Shown here: positions 60,199 through 64,000 of the stretch, piece by piece | Layout of the letters: the number at the start of each line of letters is the position of its first letter | Position numbering within the stretch: the first letter of the stretch is position 1 | NCBI RefSeq assembly: GCF_016134045.1 | Contig: NZ_CP065915.1 | Coordinates: 3,228,501-3,292,500, forward strand | From: Pelagovum pacificum | Lineage (GTDB): Bacteria > Pseudomonadota > Alphaproteobacteria > Rhodobacterales > Rhodobacteraceae | Reading direction: 5' to 3' | DNA: 64,000 bases | Program-made: the position numbers and the translations under genes | Notes under the pieces: model-generated | Database searches by the model: none | Seen by the model: only the letters and a program-made list of their open reading frames with translations | Told to the model about the DNA's origin: nothing

Positions 60199-61109
60199 GT
60201 CTCTTTCAGCGCCAGCGTCCGCTCACGCAGCCACATAGCGAAGCCGCGCTGGTCGGAGGCGCGCTCTTCCCACTCCGACGGCGGGATCGGTTTGCCGATG
60301 ATCGGCGCCTGCGGGCGGTCGAAGGCGTGCACCACTTCGTGCAACAGAAGACCCTGCCGCATCGTGGGGGAGATCTTGTTGGCGATCTGGTAGGCGCGGG
60401 AGTTCGAGCCGGGGAAGAAGCAGGGCACCACCGTCGCGTTCGACCGGCGGATCATCTTCGCGGTGAACAGGTTCCACTCCGCCTCAATCGCCGGGCCGAA
60501 CATGGTCTGCGCAGAAGCGACGACGCCTGAGGGAAACAGCGCGATCATGCCATCCTTGGACAGGTGATCCATTGCGGTCGCGCGCATCTCGACCATGCGG
60601 CGCTGCGAGTCGGGCTCATGCGGGAACGGCACCGGGATCATGTAGGACGACGCGCTCTCGTCCAGGCCGGTCAGGATGGAGCGGCTCAGGATGCGGTAGT
60701 CGTTGCGGCGGCGGCCGATGATCTCGGCCAGCACCATGCCGTCGACGAGGCCGTGCGGATGATTGGCGACGAGGACGACCGGGCCTTCGGCCGGGATGTT
60801 CCGGATCTGCTCATCGGGGGTCAGGATGTCGATCCCCATGATCTTCATCGCGGCCGCCCAGAAGGACTGTCCCTTGACGGTGCCGGACTTCTCGAACTGG
60901 CGGACACGGCGGATGATGGTGATCTTGCCGGTCATCCACTCGATCGTCCTGATGGCGATCCGCTTGGCCCGGTTGTCGAAAGTCTCGGAATAGGTCAGCG
61001 CGCGGCGGTCGTAGATCCGAGGCGCCCGCGCTCCCCCGAGCGGTCCGCTGGCGATGTTCCGGCTACTTGTATCAGTCAAGGCGCCCCGTCCTCTCGATCG
61101 CCTTTTCAA
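60195..61109 (-). CDS. PlsC-type lysophospholipid acyltransferase
   Basis: Membrane-associated acyltransferase, up to 304 residues. Motif NHPHGLVDG is the HX4D catalytic site (residues about 115-123), followed by VPFPHEP and the substrate-binding FPSGVVASAQTMFG. The start is uncertain: the TTG at 61109 overlaps the HPr stop (TTGA), while another TTG at 61079 (LTDTSSRN) is a reasonable alternative. Probably acylates glycerol phosphate, an ornithine lipid precursor or another lysolipid. Confidence 0.82.
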   Translation of the reverse strand: MKRRSRGRGALTDTSSRNIASGPLGGARAPRIYDRRALTYSETFDNRAKRIAIRTIEWMTGKITIIRRVRQFEKSGTVKGQSFWAAAMKIMGIDILTPDEQIRNIPAEGPVVLVANHPHGLVDGMVLAEIIGRRRNDYRILSRSILTGLDESASSYMIPVPFPHEPDSQRRMVEMRATAMDHLSKDGMIALFPSGVVASAQTMFGPAIEAEWNLFTAKMIRRSNATVVPCFFPGSNSRAYQIANKISPTMRQGLLLHEVVHAFDRPQAPIIGKPIPPSEWEERASDQRGFAMWLRERTLALKET

Positions 61110-61384
61110 TCCCCTTCGCCAAACCGGTTGGCGACGAGCGCCTCGATCGCATCGGCGAGTTTGTCTGCTTCGGCGCCGCGGGTTTCAACCTCAATAGTTG
61201 TTCCCATTGAGGCTGCCAACATCAAAAGTCCCATGATGCTGTCGCCCGACGCGTCCAGCCCATCCCGGCGGACGGTGGCGTCGGCATCGTGGTTTTCCAC
61301 CACTTCCGCCAGTTTCGCGGAGGCCCTCGCGTGGAGGCCCTTCACGTTCACGATCTTCAGTTGACGAGTCACCTGTTCGGTCAT
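61106..61384 (-). CDS. HPr phosphocarrier (regulatory PTS)
   Basis: Protein of 92 residues with the phosphoryl-accepting H18 in VNVKGLHARASAKLAE and the regulatory S49 in ASGDSIMGLLMLAAS. Works with EI (not in this window) and the neighbouring EIIA. The start overlaps the EIIA stop by 4 bases. Confidence 0.96.
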   Translation of the reverse strand: MTEQVTRQLKIVNVKGLHARASAKLAEVVENHDADATVRRDGLDASGDSIMGLLMLAASMGTTIEVETRGAEADKLADAIEALVANRFGEGD

Positions 61385-61785
61385 GGTTGGCCGGTTTCCT
61401 CGCCAATCGCCATGCTGTCAATATACTTCCGGCCCGCGGCGAGCGCGGCATCCACCGCATCCGGCACCGTGCGGCGGCGTGATTTCGCCAGCTTGATGAG
61501 CATGGGAAGGTTCGCTCCGTACAGGATCCGGCGGTTCGCCGGGGAGCAGGCGCGCAGCGAAAGATTGGATGGAGAGCCGCCGAACATGTCGGTCACGATC
61601 ACGACACCGTTGCCTTCGTCCACCGCATCGGCCGCATCGCAGATTTCGGCCTGCTTGGCGGCGCGGTCGACTTCCGGGCCGATGGCGATGGCGACGATGC
61701 CGTCCTGCGGGCCGACGACATGCTCGACCGCCGAGAGATACTCCCGGGCAAGACCCCCATGAGCGACGATCACGATGCCGATCAT
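61381..61785 (-). CDS. PTS EIIA component, mannose family
   Basis: Protein of 134 residues with the phosphorylated histidine H9 in [12 protein letters not shown] and the dimer block [15 protein letters not shown]. No EIIB or EIIC genes follow, so it is a regulatory rather than a transport EIIA. Overlaps rapZ by 4 bases. Confidence 0.95.
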   Translation of the reverse strand: MIGIVIVAHGGLAREYLSAVEHVVGPQDGIVAIAIGPEVDRAAKQAEICDAADAVDEGNGVVIVTDMFGGSPSNLSLRACSPANRRILYGANLPMLIKLAKSRRRTVPDAVDAALAAGRKYIDSMAIGEETGQP

Positions 61786-62702
61786 GGTCTGTTCTGGCTC
61801 CCAACCGACGGCTCGTGGCGCGGGACTTCGGCGCGCCGTTCCAACTCCCTGTGACGACTAGACACCTGCCACCCGGCGGCTGCAAGGGCTGCGGCGAGCC
61901 TTTCCGTTACGGCGACCGAGCGGTGTTGCCCCCCGGTACATCCGAACCCGACGGAGAGATGGCTTTTGCCTTCCTCGCGGTAGGCCGGAAGCAGGGACAC
62001 GATCAGGTCGCGAACCCGCTCGAAGAAATCGTCGAACCTCGCGTCCTTGGCGACGTACTCGTCAACCGGACCGTCCCGCCCGGTGAGCCCGCGCAGCGAC
62101 GGCTCCCAGTGCGGATTGCGCAGGAAGCGACAGTCGAACACGAGGTCGAGGCCGCGCGGCAGACCGCGCTTGTAGCTGAACGAGGTGACGCTCACCCCCA
62201 TGCCGGAGCTCTGATCGGTCGCGTACCAGCCTTCGATCTCGTCGCGGAGGTCGTGGGGGCTGAGCGTCGAGGTATCGATGAGCACGTCCGCCCTGCCCCG
62301 GATCGGCACCAGCAGGTCCCGCTCACGCAGAATGCCGGTCAACGGGGGATCGTTCGGGGCAAGCGGGTGGCGGCGGCGCGTCTCGGAGTAGCGGCGGACC
62401 AGCGTGTCCTCGTCCGCATCGACATAGAGCACCTGCGCGTCGAGATCGGGTCGTCCGAAGAGGTTGTCGATCAGCTCATGGAACGCATCGGTGCTGAAAT
62501 CGCGATTGCGCACGTCCACGCCCAGCGCGAGCGGACGCGACAGCGGCGGACCGTCCAGCAGCCGCGGCAGAAGGCCGATCGGCAGGTTGTCGATCACCTC
62601 GTAGCCGAGATCCTCGAGAACATTGATACAGGTCGACCGTCCGGCCCCCGAGGGGCCGGTGACGAGGACGAGCCTCTGGATATGTTTCACACTATCGGTC
62701 AT
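61782..62702 (-). CDS. rapZ: RNase adapter protein RapZ (YvcJ family)
   Basis: 306 residues. N-terminal P-loop [11 protein letters not shown] (residues 14-24), then [12 protein letters not shown], and the conserved C-terminal SFGYKRGLP-like [40 protein letters not shown] and [19 protein letters not shown]. In enterobacteria RapZ guides decay of the GlmZ RNA; in alphaproteobacteria its role is less clear. Starts on the hprK stop (ATGA). Confidence 0.95.
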   Translation of the reverse strand: MTDSVKHIQRLVLVTGPSGAGRSTCINVLEDLGYEVIDNLPIGLLPRLLDGPPLSRPLALGVDVRNRDFSTDAFHELIDNLFGRPDLDAQVLYVDADEDTLVRRYSETRRRHPLAPNDPPLTGILRERDLLVPIRGRADVLIDTSTLSPHDLRDEIEGWYATDQSSGMGVSVTSFSYKRGLPRGLDLVFDCRFLRNPHWEPSLRGLTGRDGPVDEYVAKDARFDDFFERVRDLIVSLLPAYREEGKSHLSVGFGCTGGQHRSVAVTERLAAALAAAGWQVSSRHRELERRAEVPRHEPSVGSQNRP

Positions 62703-63127
62703 CTGTGTCGTGCGGCCTTCAGGTATTGAAGGATCGCGGGTGCGAAATGTCTGCCTTCCACGCGGAATATCAAGGGGATCTCAACGTCCAGCCACGCTAT
62801 TGTGCGTTGTGGTGGCAGGCGCTCCGTCTCCTTCCGGTCGAGATCGACCGCCAGCGCGACCTTCGCCCCTGAAACCGACGCGGCGTAAAGCAGTCCGACA
62901 CCGCGGGCCTCGATCAGCCCGCGCACCGGGCCCGCCGGTGCTGCCGTCAGGGTCCGGCCCGTCCGGGTCAGGCGCGTGCTGTCGTCCGCCACCAGCAATG
63001 CGCCGTAGGCCATCAGCTCGAGCGCGGTCGCGGACTTCCCCGATCCCGCGCGCCCGGTCAGGACGACGGCCCGGTTTGCTACCGTGACCGTCGTGGCGTG
63101 GAGGGTTGTGGTTGCCGCTCCCGCCAT
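62699..63127 (-). CDS. hprK: Short HPr kinase/phosphorylase
   Basis: 142 residues, only the catalytic half of the enzyme. P-loop [17 protein letters not shown] with [15 protein letters not shown] after it. The N-terminal domain of firmicute HprK (about 130 residues) is missing, as in other alphaproteobacteria. It should phosphorylate the HPr serine (S49). It follows chvG by 8 bases. Confidence 0.93.
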   Translation of the reverse strand: MAGAATTTLHATTVTVANRAVVLTGRAGSGKSATALELMAYGALLVADDSTRLTRTGRTLTAAPAGPVRGLIEARGVGLLYAASVSGAKVALAVDLDRKETERLPPQRTIAWLDVEIPLIFRVEGRHFAPAILQYLKAARHR

Positions 63128-63135
63128 CGGGCGCG

Positions 63136-64000
63136 TCAGACGGGGAGGCCGACGACGAACCGTGCGCCGAGTGGCTCGGAGGTCGGGTCGGCCTCGGTCG
63201 GGCGAATGTTCTCCGCCCAGATGACGCCGCCGTGCGCTTCGACGATCTGCTTGGAGATCGCGAGGCCAAGGCCTGAGTTGTTGCCGAAGTGCGTCGCCGG
63301 ACGCTCCGAGTAGAAGCGCTTGAAGATCTTGGTCAGCGCACCGTCGGGGATGCCGGGGCCGGTATCCTCGACAACGACCAGCACGCGGTTTTCGCGGCGG
63401 CGGGCCCAGAGCCGGATCGCATCACCATCCTCGCAGAAGGAAATGGCGTTCGTGATGAGGTTGACGAAGACCTGCGCCAGCCGCCCCTCGAGCCCGAGGA
63501 TGTCGATCGAGCCGGACGGCAGGTCCGTGATGAACTCGACCCCCTTGCTGTCCGCCTCGCGCCCCAGATGCTCACTGAGGTTGTTGAGCATGATTACGAG
63601 GTCGAAGCTCTCTTCCTCTTCCTTGACCAGTTCGGCGTCGAGGCGTGAGGCGTTGGAAATGTCGCTGACCAGCCGGTCGAGGCGCCGCACGTCGTGGTCG
63701 ATCACGTCGAGCAGCTTGGTCCGCTGGTCGTCGCGTTTTACCACGCGCAGCGTACCGACTGCGGAACGCAGTGAGGCGAGCGGGTTCTTGATCTCGTGCG
63801 CCACGTCGGCGGCGAATTGTTCGTTCCCTTCGATCCGGCCGTAGAGCGCGGAAACCATGCCGCGCAGCGCGCCGGACAACCGGCCGATTTCATCCGGTCG
63901 TGCGGTAAGATCGGGGATGCGGACCCGTCGGGGTGACATCTTGCGGGCGTTCTTGTCGCGGCCAAGCTCCGCCGCGGCGGCAAGGTCGGCGATCGGGTTG
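63136..64000 (-). CDS. chvG: Sensor histidine kinase ChvG, 5' partial
   Basis: Envelope/acid-stress sensor kinase. The visible 288 codons hold the end of the HAMP region, the phospho-accepting His in FAADVAHEIKNPLASLRSA, and the ATP lid blocks NLITNAISF, VVVEDTGPGIP and FGNNSGLGLAISKQIVEAHGG. The frame is open to the window end; the N-terminal sensor and membrane part (about 280 residues) lies outside. In this order chvI is expected just upstream. Confidence 0.92.
   Translation of the reverse strand, partial: NPIADLAAAAELGRDKNARKMSPRRVRIPDLTARPDEIGRLSGALRGMVSALYGRIEGNEQFAADVAHEIKNPLASLRSAVGTLRVVKRDDQRTKLLDVIDHDVRRLDRLVSDISNASRLDAELVKEEEESFDLVIMLNNLSEHLGREADSKGVEFITDLPSGSIDILGLEGRLAQVFVNLITNAISFCEDGDAIRLWARRRENRVLVVVEDTGPGIPDGALTKIFKRFYSERPATHFGNNSGLGLAISKQIVEAHGGVIWAENIRPTEADPTSEPLGARFVVGLPV

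Overview
The window is 64 kb of GC-rich chromosome from an alphaproteobacterium, most likely a Roseobacter-clade member of the Rhodobacterales. The pointers are the urease cluster layout, the ChvG-HprK-RapZ-EIIA-HPr string, a DUF6473 protein, a HIG1-type twin-transmembrane protein, a PF11316-type glycosyltransferase, and ribosomal clusters whose proteins read as alphaproteobacterial throughout. No species can be named from sequence reading alone. There is no prophage, insertion sequence or CRISPR array; the window is core chromosome with small insertions between core genes.

Region 1 (1-7975, + strand) is a urease locus: ureD (cut by the window edge), ureA, a ureB fused in frame to an LprI-like domain, four non-urease genes (Tat-exported cyclase-type hydrolase, AhpD-like protein, phasin-like protein, small lipoprotein), ureC, a secreted protein of unknown function, ureE, ureF, ureG. 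Region 2 (7978-11955, - strand) holds proC, a CsaA-like tRNA-binding protein and a D-2-hydroxyacid dehydrogenase in one overlapping operon, preceded by an acyltransferase whose frame runs without a stop into a metallo-beta-lactamase-fold protein.

Region 3 (12106-29700, - strand) carries the str, S10 and spc ribosomal clusters in standard order (rpsL rpsG fusA tufA rpsJ rplC rplD rplW / rplB rpsS rplV rpsC rplP / rpmC rpsQ rplN rplX rplE rpsN rpsH rplF rplR rpsE rpmD). They are split at the two slashes by unrelated genes: ytoQ on the opposite strand, and a 3.2-kb block of four genes. Each break has a terminator on one side and a good promoter on the other. The spc part ends with a terminator after rpmD, so rplO and secY must lie elsewhere.

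Region 4 (29948-32540, - strand) is a small group: glycosyltransferase, EamA exporter, GFA-fold protein, acylphosphatase. Region 5 (32689-47540, - strand) is the rif cluster tRNA-Trp, secE, nusG, rplK, rplA, rplJ, rplL, rpoB, rpoC, again with unrelated genes inserted (sulfotransferase-like, a two-TM protein, a lipoprotein). Region 6 (47649-64000) is mixed: a DUF374 acyltransferase, tufB (same protein as tufA, about four silent changes), parC, an SH3-domain protein, an SDR, a HIG1-type protein, a PduO-type adenosyltransferase, an AraC/GyrI-type regulator, etfBA, a DUF6473 protein, hbd, a phosphotransferase and a lipid acyltransferase. It ends with a regulatory PTS string (HPr, EIIA-Man, RapZ, short HprK) beside the ChvG sensor kinase, which is cut by the window end.

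Together the genes serve urea use, translation and transcription, fatty-acid oxidation with electron transfer to ETF, and envelope control. The main oddities are the UreB-LprI fusion, the stop-less acyltransferase/hydrolase junction, the fragmentation of the ribosomal clusters with a fresh promoter at each break, and a dispersed palindromic repeat found mostly at those breaks.
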